A stretch of DNA of 64,000 bases from Pseudomonas tritici (GTDB lineage: Bacteria > Pseudomonadota > Gammaproteobacteria > Pseudomonadales > Pseudomonadaceae), in NCBI RefSeq assembly GCF_014268275.3, contig NZ_CP077084.1, forward strand, positions 5,638,501-5,702,500. Direction: 5' to 3'. A program made the position numbers and the translations under genes. Each line of letters opens with the position of its first letter. Position 1 is the first letter of the stretch. The notes below the pieces were generated by a model. It did no database searches and was not told the origin of the DNA. It worked only from the letters and a program-made list of their open reading frames with translations. Positions 8,420 through 16,559 of this stretch are shown here, piece by piece.

Positions 8420-9508
8420 ATGACCCGTTTATTGCGCATCACCCTGCTGGGCCTGCTGATCGTCGCGGGCCTGCTGACGGCCTTGATCTACAGCTTGACC
8501 TGGCGCCCCGAGGCCAAGGAAACCCTGCCGGTGAGCTGCGTCGCCCCGCGTGCGCCGACCTTGCTGCCGGGGCAGGCGCTCAAGGTCATGACCTGGAACG
8601 TGCAATACCTGGCCGGCAAGAACTACGTGTTCTGGTACGACACCGCCGACGGCAGCGGCCCCGATGATCGCCCCACGGTTGAAGACATGGCCGCCAGCCT
8701 CGACGAAGTGGCGCGGGTGATTCGCGACGAACAACCCGACATCCTGCTGCTGCAGGAACTCGACGAAAACGCCAAGCCTTCCCACTACCAAGACCAGCTC
8801 GCCCTTTTGCAGGAACGCCTGGTCGACCTCTACCCGTGCAGTGCCCAGACGTTCGACTGGAAAGCCGACTTTGTGCCAAACCTGCATATCTTCGGCAGTG
8901 TCGGCCGCAAATTGGCGACCCTCAGCCGCTACCAGATCGAACACGCCGAACGCCTGCAATTGCCGGCATCCGAGGCCAATATCCTCAGCCGCCAGTTCCA
9001 ACCCAAGCCGGCCTTGCTGCTGACCTACCTGCCGCTCAGCGACGGCGGCCAACTGGCAGTGATCAACACGCGCCTGGACGGCGATGCCCCCGGACGCAGC
9101 GCGGTGCAGGAGCAAGTAAACACCACGGTCAAACTGCTGGACAGACTCGAAGGCCGTGGCACACCCTGGCTGATCGGCGGGGATTTCAACCTGCTGCCCC
9201 TGGGTCAATTCCTGCGTTTGGACGCCGGTAAGCGCGGGCAATATTCGCCGGACAGCGAGCTGCATATGCTGTGGGACAAATACCCGATGATCCCCAGCAA
9301 CAGCCAATCCAGCGGCATCGACCGTGAGAAATGGCTGACGCACTTCCCGAATGACCCGAGCGTGGACGGCCCGGATCGCACGTTGGATTACCTGTTCTAC
9401 AGCCCACGGATCAAGCGGGTGGAAGCCAAGGTGCGCCAGGAAGACACGCTGCGCATCTCCAATCATTTGCCGGTGATCGCACGCTTCCTGCTGCCCGCCG
9501 CGCAATAA
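8420..9508 (+). CDS. Endonuclease/exonuclease/phosphatase (EEP) family protein
   Basis: 362-aa protein with an N-terminal signal anchor (residues 5-25, LRITLLGLLIVAGLLTALIY), so the catalytic domain should face the periplasm. EEP motifs are visible: MTWNVQYLAGKN, DILLLQELDEN, GGDFNLLP and DRTLDYLFYS. The last family motif, normally Ser-Asp-His, reads SNHLP here: the Asp beside the catalytic His is replaced by Asn. The substrate may be a phosphodiester lipid, nucleic acid or phosphoinositide-like compound; it cannot be decided from sequence. Confidence 0.8.
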   Translation: MTRLLRITLLGLLIVAGLLTALIYSLTWRPEAKETLPVSCVAPRAPTLLPGQALKVMTWNVQYLAGKNYVFWYDTADGSGPDDRPTVEDMAASLDEVARVIRDEQPDILLLQELDENAKPSHYQDQLALLQERLVDLYPCSAQTFDWKADFVPNLHIFGSVGRKLATLSRYQIEHAERLQLPASEANILSRQFQPKPALLLTYLPLSDGGQLAVINTRLDGDAPGRSAVQEQVNTTVKLLDRLEGRGTPWLIGGDFNLLPLGQFLRLDAGKRGQYSPDSELHMLWDKYPMIPSNSQSSGIDREKWLTHFPNDPSVDGPDRTLDYLFYSPRIKRVEAKVRQEDTLRISNHLPVIARFLLPAAQ

Positions 9509-9535
9509 CCCACACCACATAGATAGCTGTCGCGC

Positions 9536-12043
9536 CTACTTTCGCGGTTTGATCCGTGCCGTCGCCTCGGCCACCAACGGATCATCCGGCCAGTAATGTT
9601 TCGGATACCGCCCCTTCAAATCCTTCTTCACGTCGGCGTAGGTACTGCGCCAGAAGTTCGCCAGGTCCTGGGTCACCTGTACCGGCCGCCGCGCCGGGGA
9701 CAGCAGGTGCAACTTCACCACCTGGCGCCCGCCGGCAATGCGCGGGGTGTCCGCCAGCCCGAACAATTCCTGCAAACGCACTGCCAGAATCGGCGGGTGT
9801 TCGCTGTAGTCCAAGCGCACTGACGAACCCGACGGCACTTTCACATGCTGCGGAGCCAGTTCATCGAGGCGCTGTGGCAGCGGCCACGGCAGCAGGTTGT
9901 GCAGGTAGCTGGCGATATCCAGGTTGGCGAAATGACTCAGGCGCGAGACTTTGCCCAAGTACGGCATCAACCAGTGTTCAAGGCTGGCGAGCAAGGCGCT
10001 ATCGCTGATGTCGGGCCATTCGCTGGTTTTGCCGGCGTCGAGTTGGCGCAGCAGCATGACGCGAGCCTGCCATTGCCGTAGCTCAGGCGTCCACGGCAGC
10101 AGTTCAAGGCCTTTGCGGCGCACCAGGTTGACCAGCGCCTGGCTGCGCGCGGATTCGTCGAGGCCGGTCAGTGGTTCGCGGCTGAGCACCAGTTCGCCGA
10201 CTTTGCGTTGGCGTTCGGCGCGCAGGACGCCTTCGCGTTCGTCCCAATCCAATTGGTCGACATTGCGCACTTGCTCGGCCAGCACCATGTCGAACAGCGC
10301 CGGATCAAAATCCGCTGCCAGGTAGATGCGTTCTTCACGCTGGCCCTGGCGGCTGCCCAGGTCGGCGATCACCAGCCAGGGTTGCTTCATCAGGCTGTCG
10401 GCCTCGGCGAACAACGCGGCACGGCCATTGGCCAGACGGTATTCGGCGCCACCGGGACGGCGTTGCTGGGCGACGCGGTCCGGGTAGGCCAGGGCGAGCA
10501 AGGCGCCGAGCCAGCGCGGGTGATCGGGATCGACCACCGGTTGCGTGGCCTTGCCTCTCAGGTAGCCGCGATATTGCCGGGCCAGTTGCTTGGCGCGCTG
10601 TACGCCGCCTTGCGTGCCACGCGCACGTTCTTCGCCGGACAACAGCGCCAGGCGGCTGTGCAAATCCGCGCCGCCACCGCGCAAGATGTCGCGCTCACCC
10701 AGCAGGGCGGCAACATCACACGCCGTCGCCGCGAGCCCCAAGTCCTGCCCGCGCAAGAGTAAATGGGCAATACGTGGATGAGCAGGCAACTCGGCCATCT
10801 TCTGGCCGTGCGCGGTGAGTGTGCCTTCATTCATGGCGCCGAGGCGCATCAGCAAGTCCTGCGCCTGGGCATACGCAGCGGTCGGCGGTACATCCAGCCA
10901 CACCAGTTGTGTAGGCGTCACACCCCAACGCGCCAACTGCAAGGCCAAACCCGCCAGGTCGGCGGCGAGGATCTCCGCGCTGCCGTAAGCAGCCAGGCCT
11001 TCATGCTGGTCCTCGGACCACAAGCGATAACACACGCCAGGTTCCAGGCGCCCTGCCCGGCCAGCCCGTTGCGTGGCGCTGGCGCGGGAGATGCGCTGGG
11101 TGTCGAGGCGGGTCATGCCGCTGCCCGGGTCGAAGCGCGGCACGCGGGCCAAGCCGGCGTCGATCACCACGCGCACGCCATTGATGGTCAGGCTGGTCTC
11201 GGCGATGTTGGTCGCCAGCACGACTTTGCGTTTGCCGGCGGGCGCGGGATCGATAGCAGCGCGCTGGGCGTTCAAATCCAGTTCGCCATGCAGTGGGCAC
11301 AGCAGCACATCGGTACGATCACCCAGGGCGTCGGCCAGTTGTTGATTGACCCGCCGAATCTCCGCCTGCCCCGGCAAGAACACCAGCACGCTGCCGGTTT
11401 CGTCATGCAGGGCTTCAAGGATGGTCTGTACCAGGCGCGGCTCGATAAATTCACCCGCCTGATACGGCCGCCCCCAACGCATCTGCACCGGGAACATGCG
11501 CCCTTCACTGCGCAGGATCGGCGCGTTGTCCAGTAGGCTGGCGAGGCGTTCGCCTTCGAGGGTGGCGGACATCAGCAGGATTTTCAGCGGCTGCTCATCG
11601 CGAAACAGGTCGCGGCCGTTCAGGCTCAGGGCCAACGCCAGGTCGGCGTCGAGACTGCGCTCGTGGAACTCGTCGAAAATCAGCAGGCCCACGCCGTCCA
11701 ACGCCGGGTCGTCCTGCAGGCGGCGAGTGAGAATGCCTTCGGTGACCACTTCGATGCGCGTGTTGGGGCCGACTTTGCTGTCCAGCCGAATGCGATAACC
11801 GACGGTTTCACCGACTTTTTCACCCAGCTCGCTGGCCAAGCGCTCGGCAGCGGCGCGGGCGGCCAGGCGACGCGGTTCGAGCATCAGGATGGTTTGCCCG
11901 GCCAGCCATGGCTCATTCAACAAGGCCAAGGGCACGCGGGTGGTTTTACCGGCGCCGGGCGGCGCTTCCAGCACGGCTTCATGGCGATTTGCCAAGGCGT
12001 CACACAGGGCGGGTAAAACATCATCAATCGGCAACGAATTCAT
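9536..12043 (-). CDS. hrpB: ATP-dependent helicase HrpB (DEAH family)
   Basis: 835-aa DEAH/RHA-type helicase, distinct from the type III secretion regulator of the same name. Motifs: EAPPGAGKTTRVPLALL (Walker A), IFDEFHERSLDADLAL (DEFH box), SATLEG, then ATNIAETSLTINGVRVVIDAG and QRAGRAGRLEPG in RecA2, followed by the HrpB-specific C-terminal domain. The start is ATG 12043, with GGAG about eight bases upstream; the in-frame codon at 12112 would add a poorly conserved leader. It is convergent with the EEP gene. HrpB is usually non-essential; its RNA substrate is unclear. Confidence 0.93.
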   Translation of the reverse strand: MNSLPIDDVLPALCDALANRHEAVLEAPPGAGKTTRVPLALLNEPWLAGQTILMLEPRRLAARAAAERLASELGEKVGETVGYRIRLDSKVGPNTRIEVVTEGILTRRLQDDPALDGVGLLIFDEFHERSLDADLALALSLNGRDLFRDEQPLKILLMSATLEGERLASLLDNAPILRSEGRMFPVQMRWGRPYQAGEFIEPRLVQTILEALHDETGSVLVFLPGQAEIRRVNQQLADALGDRTDVLLCPLHGELDLNAQRAAIDPAPAGKRKVVLATNIAETSLTINGVRVVIDAGLARVPRFDPGSGMTRLDTQRISRASATQRAGRAGRLEPGVCYRLWSEDQHEGLAAYGSAEILAADLAGLALQLARWGVTPTQLVWLDVPPTAAYAQAQDLLMRLGAMNEGTLTAHGQKMAELPAHPRIAHLLLRGQDLGLAATACDVAALLGERDILRGGGADLHSRLALLSGEERARGTQGGVQRAKQLARQYRGYLRGKATQPVVDPDHPRWLGALLALAYPDRVAQQRRPGGAEYRLANGRAALFAEADSLMKQPWLVIADLGSRQGQREERIYLAADFDPALFDMVLAEQVRNVDQLDWDEREGVLRAERQRKVGELVLSREPLTGLDESARSQALVNLVRRKGLELLPWTPELRQWQARVMLLRQLDAGKTSEWPDISDSALLASLEHWLMPYLGKVSRLSHFANLDIASYLHNLLPWPLPQRLDELAPQHVKVPSGSSVRLDYSEHPPILAVRLQELFGLADTPRIAGGRQVVKLHLLSPARRPVQVTQDLANFWRSTYADVKKDLKGRYPKHYWPDDPLVAEATARIKPRK

Positions 12044-12139
12044 ACTGGCTCCAAAGCAGAGCGGCGAGTATAACGGCGAACTGCCGGATGCCGACGCTGG
12101 TCTCAAAGACACAACCCGATCCTAATGGGAACACGGTTG

Positions 12140-12233
12140 AATGTGGGAGCGGGCTTGCTCGCGAATGCGGTGGATCAGTCAGCAGATGTATTAACTGAAA
12201 GACCGCATTCGCGAGCAAGCCCGCTCCCACATT
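12140..12233. repeat. REPIN (head-to-head REP pair)
   Basis: Two near-identical arms starting ATGTGGGAGCGGGCTTGC form an inverted repeat of about 30 bases each side of a ~33-base spacer. It lies in the gap between the divergent hrpB and lipoprotein genes. Confidence 0.9.
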
Positions 12234-12297
12234 TGAACATCGTCGCCTGGTAGATCTGGCTTATAGTCACCTTTCAATCGTGTTCAGGAGATTTTTT

Positions 12298-12717
12298 ATG
12301 CGTATCGCTTCCCGTGTCATTGGCGGTGTCCTCGCCGTCACCCTGCTGAGCCAACTGACGGCTTGCGGATCGATCTTCTACCCGGACCGCCGCGGCCAGA
12401 TCGACGGCAAGATCGACCCGACGATTGCCGTGCTCGATGCCGTGGGCCTGCTGTTCTACGTAATCCCAGGCCTGATCGCCTTTGGTGTGGACTTCGCCAC
12501 CGGCGCCATCTACTTCGAACCGGGCAAGACCGCCCAAGTCGCCCCGGAAAAACTCCACGAAGCCATCGGCGCCGACGGCAAGGTCGACAATGCCAAGCTG
12601 CAAAGCATCATTCAGAAAGAAACCGGCCGCACCCTGCCGCTGGACGACCCGCGCATGATCCAGTTCAAAGGCAGCGTGCAACAGCTCGCCAGCCTGGGCC
12701 TGCAACCCGCTGCGTAA
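12298..12717 (+). CDS. Small putative lipoprotein
   Basis: 139-aa protein with a signal sequence and lipobox (VTLLSQLTAC, Cys at residue 21), so it is predicted to be lipidated. A hydrophobic stretch follows (AVLDAVGLLFYVIPGLIAFGVDFATGAIYF). The C-terminal half is soluble and contains KVDNAKLQSIIQKETGRTLPLDD. I do not recognise a functional domain. ATG 12298 has AGGAG nine bases upstream. It lies 15 bases before fieF and is probably co-transcribed with it. Confidence 0.72.
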   Translation: MRIASRVIGGVLAVTLLSQLTACGSIFYPDRRGQIDGKIDPTIAVLDAVGLLFYVIPGLIAFGVDFATGAIYFEPGKTAQVAPEKLHEAIGADGKVDNAKLQSIIQKETGRTLPLDDPRMIQFKGSVQQLASLGLQPAA

Positions 12718-12732
12718 GGAGTCGAGCCGTCT

Positions 12733-13626
12733 ATGACCAGCAGTCCCGAACACGCCAGGCTCTTGCGCCTGGCCACCCGCGCTTCGGTGGGTGTGGCCTG
12801 TGCGTTGATTATCACCAAGGCCATCGCCTGGTGGTTCAGCGGCTCGGTGAGCATGCTCGCCGGGTTGACCGACTCGCTGCTGGACGGCGTGACCTCGCTG
12901 TTGAATTTGCTCGCGGTGCATTACGCGCTGCGCCCGGCCGATGACGATCACCGTTATGGGCATGGCAAGGCAGAATCGCTGGCGGGCATGGCGCAAGCGC
13001 TGTTTATCGGCGGCAGTGCGGTGCTGATCGCGTTCCAGGCCTACGAGCGGCTGCAGCACCCGGAACCGGTGGGCGCGCCATGGTTGAGCATTGGTGTGAT
13101 CGTGTTTTCCCTGGCGTTGACCGTCGCCTTATTAATGCTGCAACACCGGGTGATCCGCGAAACCGGCTCCAACGCCGTGCGCGCGGATTCGCTGCACTAC
13201 CGCTCAGACCTGATGCTCAATGGGAGCATCCTGGTGGCGCTGGTGCTGGCGGGTTTTGGCTACCATCAAGTGGACGCCTGGTTCGGCCTGGGCATCGCTG
13301 CCTACATCTTGTGGAGCGCAATCCAGATCGCTCGGGAAAGTTTTGCGGTGTTGATGGATGAAGAGCTGCCGCCGGACGTCAGCCAGCACATGTTGGAACT
13401 GGCCCGTGGCGTACCGGGGGTGTTGGGTGCACATGATCTGCGCACGCGGATTTCCGGCAGCCACTGGTTTGTGCAGTTGCACTTGGAGTTGCCGGGGGAG
13501 TTGACGCTGTCAGTCGCCCACGGGATCAGCGATCAGGCCGCCGATGCCATTCACAAGGCTTACCCGCGCGCCGAAGTGCTGGTGCACGCCGACCCGCGGG
13601 AAGTAGTCACGGGCAATAAAACCTAG
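12733..13626 (+). CDS. fieF: Cation diffusion facilitator FieF
   Basis: 297-aa CDF-family metal/proton antiporter of the inner membrane, exporting Fe(II), Zn(II) or similar ions. Six helices are predicted. The metal-site residues of the family are seen in LTDSLLDGVTSL (helix II), HRYGHGKAESLAG and HYRSDLMLN (helix V). The cytoplasmic C-terminal domain carries HDLRTRISGSHWFVQLHLELPG. It follows a small lipoprotein gene by 15 bases. Its TAG overlaps the TAG of the convergent DUF6515 gene by three bases. Confidence 0.9.
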   Translation: MTSSPEHARLLRLATRASVGVACALIITKAIAWWFSGSVSMLAGLTDSLLDGVTSLLNLLAVHYALRPADDDHRYGHGKAESLAGMAQALFIGGSAVLIAFQAYERLQHPEPVGAPWLSIGVIVFSLALTVALLMLQHRVIRETGSNAVRADSLHYRSDLMLNGSILVALVLAGFGYHQVDAWFGLGIAAYILWSAIQIARESFAVLMDEELPPDVSQHMLELARGVPGVLGAHDLRTRISGSHWFVQLHLELPGELTLSVAHGISDQAADAIHKAYPRAEVLVHADPREVVTGNKT

Positions 13627-14663
13627 TACTGCACCTGATAGCCGCGACTGCTCAGGCAGTTGCCCTGGGCCTGGCGGTAGGTTTGCACCACCGCCGGGTC
13701 GGGGGCGTAGGTCACTTGCTGCGGATCGAAACCGCTTTGCTGCACGGCCCAGCGATAACAGTCATAACCGTCCTGCTGCACCTGGGCCGGTGACTGGCCG
13801 TTGGTGGGATACGCCACCACGTCATAGCCATTGCCTTGCGGCGTGGGCTGCGGCGCCGGCACGGCAGTCGGCGGTTGCACCACCACATACTGCTGGGAGC
13901 TGCTTTCGTAGGTGTAATAAGAGCCCGCCGCAAGAAAGAACAGCGCACTGCCTATCCACACTTCACGTGCATAGTCGGGCAGGTAATGCACCCGGATACC
14001 GTACGGCGGCGTCACCACCACATAGCGCGGGCCTTGCGGGCGGTACCAGTAGCCACCGGAATAGAAGTAATCCTGACCACGGTAAGGCACGCGGTAGTTG
14101 CGGTCGGGGAAGCGGTCGATCACGTAGCCAGGGCGATGCTGCGGCCCTGGGCCCCAGCCGTTGCCATGGCCGTCGGGGCGACCGGGCCAGCGGTTATCGC
14201 CCGGACGTGAGCCTGGGCCGCCGGCCTCCCAGTGCTGGTTACCGTCATTGCGTCGAGGGATGTCGCGGTAGTAGCCCTGGCGCGGCTCCTGGGTCTGGCG
14301 CACGGTGTCCGGGCGACTCTGGATCGGCAGGTTATTCGAGGGCTGCGGCACCGGCCGCCCCTGCTCGTTACCCTGGGGACGCCCCTGCCATTGGCCGCTA
14401 CCGTTCTGACCACCGCGATCAAAATGCTGATTCTGCGGGCGTGGCTGATTGTTTTCCGGCCGAGGCTGATTGTTCTGCGGACGCGGTGGGTTATTCTGCG
14501 GCCGCGGCTGTTCATTACCCCCAGGCCGTCCGCCCTCCGGCCCTCTTTCATGCTGACCACCGCCTTCACCGCGCGGCGCGTTATCACGCTCGTCGGCCAC
14601 TGCCTGGGCGCCAACGGTGACCATCAGCAAACCAACACCTGCCAAACGCCAGATGCGCTTCAT
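13623..14663 (-). CDS. DUF6515-like secreted protein with PRPQNN repeats
   Basis: 346-aa protein with an N-terminal signal peptide (MKRIWRLAGVGLLMVTVGAQAVADE). Residues ~25-165 are low-complexity, with a tandem heptad (PRPQNNP, PRPQNNQ, PRPENNQ, PRPQNQH) and Gly/Arg/Pro-rich sequence. The C-terminal half is ordered: NYRVPYRGQDYFYSGGYWYR, PPYGIRVHYLPDYAREVWIG, a short hydrophobic segment and a Cys-containing tail (DCYRWAVQQSGFDPQ). This resembles the family I know as DUF6515; the function is unknown. ATG 14663 has GAGG just upstream and is preferred to the GTG at 14675. Confidence 0.72.
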   Translation of the reverse strand: MKRIWRLAGVGLLMVTVGAQAVADERDNAPRGEGGGQHERGPEGGRPGGNEQPRPQNNPPRPQNNQPRPENNQPRPQNQHFDRGGQNGSGQWQGRPQGNEQGRPVPQPSNNLPIQSRPDTVRQTQEPRQGYYRDIPRRNDGNQHWEAGGPGSRPGDNRWPGRPDGHGNGWGPGPQHRPGYVIDRFPDRNYRVPYRGQDYFYSGGYWYRPQGPRYVVVTPPYGIRVHYLPDYAREVWIGSALFFLAAGSYYTYESSSQQYVVVQPPTAVPAPQPTPQGNGYDVVAYPTNGQSPAQVQQDGYDCYRWAVQQSGFDPQQVTYAPDPAVVQTYRQAQGNCLSSRGYQVQY

Positions 14664-15060
14664 GCTATTCCTCACTGCGGATTAGGGCCTGTCCATGAGA
14701 CTGGAAAAGCGAGGCCCGGTTCTTGGACAGGTTATCAGCAGGCAAAAGAAAAGGGGTGACCCGTCGGCCACCCCTTGAGAACTTCGTCCTGGCTCAACGC
14801 TTTTGGCGTTGGCTCACCTCACGCCGTCTTGTGGACAGTGTGCAGCCTGGAGGCCGGCTCAACCCTGCTGGGGTGGCGGCCGCAACGGGCCTGATTGGGC
14901 GCGCTGCTGTGGACTGTTGTCCAGGCGGTGATTCTGTTGATAAAGATACAGGCGAGCGCCCGACAGATGATTGCGAAGATTGCGTCAATAAACAGTGCTT
15001 GCGCAATTTTTAACCCTTCATAGATAATTCACCGCAATAGTTACGACAAAGGCCAACCCA
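14664..15060. other. 397-base non-coding region between DUF6515 and an Lrp gene
   Basis: It holds a CTGTCCA/TGGACAG inverted repeat (about 14689-14730), an intrinsic terminator pointing left (14741-14776), a CAACGC/GCGTTG hairpin (about 14793-14812) and a TGGAC/GTCCA palindrome (about 14910-14923). A 70-codon minus-strand frame (14794-15006) lacks a recognisable domain or strong ribosome site. The region must also contain the divergent promoters of both genes. Confidence 0.6.
14741..14950 (-). ncRNA. Candidate minus-strand small RNA or leader with terminator
   Basis: The minus strand has a hairpin with arms AAGGGGTG and CACCCCTT (14751-14776) followed by TTTTCTTTTG, a good intrinsic terminator. 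No annotated leftward gene ends here: the next one, DUF6515, begins some 80 bases further left. The terminator must therefore serve an unseen leftward transcript starting between about 14800 and 15060, or act as an attenuator in a long DUF6515 leader. The 5' end is a guess. I cannot match it to a known RNA family. Confidence 0.35.
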
Positions 15061-15540
15061 ATGAGCAAGCTTGACCGATACGACCTGAGTATTTTGGCGG
15101 AATTGCAGCGCGATGCGAGGATCTCCAACCAGGAGTTGGCCGAACGTATCGGCTTGTCGCCTTCGCCGTGCTCGCGCCGGGTCAAGCAGTTGGAAGACGA
15201 CGGCTACATCGCCCGCCAGGTCGCTTTGCTCGACCGCAAGATGCTCGGCCTGAGCCTGACGGCCTATGTGCTGATCGGCATGGACCGCCACACCCCCGAG
15301 CGTTTCGAGAATTTCGAAGCGGCCATTCGCACATTGCCCCAAGTATTGGAATGCAGTTTGGTGACGGGGATGGATGCTGACTATCAGTTGAAGGTGGTGG
15401 TACCGGATATGGATCACTACCAGAAGTTGCTGCTGGGGCATCTGACGCGCATTGATGGGGTGACCAGCGTGCGGTCGAGCTTTGTGCTGAACCAGGTGCT
15501 CAACAGCACCGAACTGCCGCTGACCCACCTGCGTACCTGA
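15061..15540 (+). CDS. Lrp/AsnC family transcriptional regulator
   Basis: 159-aa regulator with the usual two-part structure: helix-turn-helix (DLSILAELQRDARISNQELAERI, recognition helix SPSPCSRRVKQLEDDGYI) and RAM domain (LECSLVTGMDADYQLKVVV). It differs clearly from the other Lrp member at 4843 in both halves. No metabolic gene adjoins it, so the target is unknown; the divergent DUF6515 gene is the nearest candidate. ATG 15061 starts the family-typical MSKLDRYDL. Confidence 0.88.
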   Translation: MSKLDRYDLSILAELQRDARISNQELAERIGLSPSPCSRRVKQLEDDGYIARQVALLDRKMLGLSLTAYVLIGMDRHTPERFENFEAAIRTLPQVLECSLVTGMDADYQLKVVVPDMDHYQKLLLGHLTRIDGVTSVRSSFVLNQVLNSTELPLTHLRT

Positions 15541-15639
15541 GACCAATGAAGCTCCCACATTGACCGCGACCGACTCAGGTCAATGTTGCGTCTGTAACGC
15601 TGCCGTATACTTCCCGCCTGCCCTGCTGGAAAAGCCCTA

Positions 15640-15858
15640 ATGAACAACATCGACCCCGTCCTGTTTGAAGAATGGATGATGACCGGCCTGGTCACCCTCC
15701 TGATCATTTTCATGGGCTTTATCGTCTGGGACCTGGCGAAGAAATCCAAGGCCGGGCGCTTTGGCTCGTTCATCCTGTTCTTCGTACTGGGCCTGGGCGT
15801 GGCCGCGTTCATCATCAAGAGCGTGGTCATCGGCCTGATCGAGTCCGGCGCCTTATAA
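15640..15858 (+). CDS. DUF2788 small membrane protein
   Basis: 72-aa inner-membrane protein with two hydrophobic helices (residues ~14-32 and ~42-66) separated by a short basic loop ([10 protein letters not shown]). The acidic N-terminus [13 protein letters not shown] is typical of DUF2788. The function is unknown. Its TAA and the TAA of the convergent rluE gene share the palindrome TTATAA. Confidence 0.8.
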   Translation: MNNIDPVLFEEWMMTGLVTLLIIFMGFIVWDLAKKSKAGRFGSFILFFVLGLGVAAFIIKSVVIGLIESGAL

Positions 15859-16488
15859 GCGCGCCGGCACTTCCTTCCACTGGCCTTGATCCAGGCCTTC
15901 AATTGTCCAATCGCCAATTCGCACACGTACCAGCCGCAAGGTGGGCAACCCCACGGCGGCGGTCATGCGCCGCACCTGACGGTTGCGCCCTTCTCGAATC
16001 ACCAACTCCAACCAATGGGTCGGCACGCTTTTACGAAAGCGCACCGGCGGGTTGCGCGGCCATAACTCGGGCTCGTCCAACTGCCGTGCTTCGGCGGGCA
16101 AGGTCTTGCCGTCGTTCAGCTCGACGCCGTCACGCAGCCGTTGCAGTTGTTCTTCGGTTGGCTCGCCTTCCACTTGTACCCAGTAGGTTTTCGCCAGTTT
16201 GTGCTTGGGGTCGGCAATCCGCGCCTGGAGTTGGCCATCGTTGGTCAGCAGCAACAGGCCTTCACTGTCACGGTCCAGGCGACCGGCCGGGTAGATGCCG
16301 GGAATGTCGATAAAGTCCTTGAGGGTCGCGCGCCCGCCTTCGTCGCTGAACTGGGTCAGCACGTCGAACGGTTTATTGAACAGGATCAACTTCGGCTCGG
16401 CCGGCGGTGCCTTGGCGACACGACGGGCTGCGGAATGCGGAGGCTTCACGCCGGAGCGGCGCGAATCGGGACGGGTGGGACGGGACAT
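15853..16488 (-). CDS. rluE: 23S rRNA pseudouridine synthase RluE
   Basis: 211-aa RsuA-family pseudouridine synthase; RluE modifies U2457 of 23S rRNA in E. coli. The catalytic motif is [20 protein letters not shown], with Asp in GRLDRDS. Other family segments are [14 protein letters not shown] and [11 protein letters not shown]. There is no N-terminal S4 domain, as expected for RluE; the first ~40 residues are a basic tail. ATG 16488 (MSRPTRP) is chosen over the in-frame TTG at 16521, which would place the start inside an inverted repeat. It lies downstream of amn on the same strand. Confidence 0.88.
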   Translation of the reverse strand: MSRPTRPDSRRSGVKPPHSAARRVAKAPPAEPKLILFNKPFDVLTQFSDEGGRATLKDFIDIPGIYPAGRLDRDSEGLLLLTNDGQLQARIADPKHKLAKTYWVQVEGEPTEEQLQRLRDGVELNDGKTLPAEARQLDEPELWPRNPPVRFRKSVPTHWLELVIREGRNRQVRRMTAAVGLPTLRLVRVRIGDWTIEGLDQGQWKEVPARL

Positions 16489-16502
16489 GGCAAAGGAACA
16501 TC

Positions 16503-16541
16503 TAACGGTCAGGACCGACAATGCTAGTGGCCTGACCGTTA
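16503..16541. repeat. 10-bp inverted repeat between amn and rluE
   Basis: Arms AACGGTCAGG and CCTGACCGTT are perfect mirrors around a 17-base loop. On the minus strand no U-run follows, so it is a weak terminator at best; it could be an operator or an RNA processing site between the two genes. Confidence 0.5.
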
Positions 16542-16559
16542 AATGACCATCCCAACCGC

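Noticed and set aside
14794..15006. A 70-codon minus-strand frame in the DUF6515-Lrp gap
   Set aside because: Ser/Pro/Arg-rich product with no recognisable feature and no good ribosome site; the region is better viewed as non-coding.
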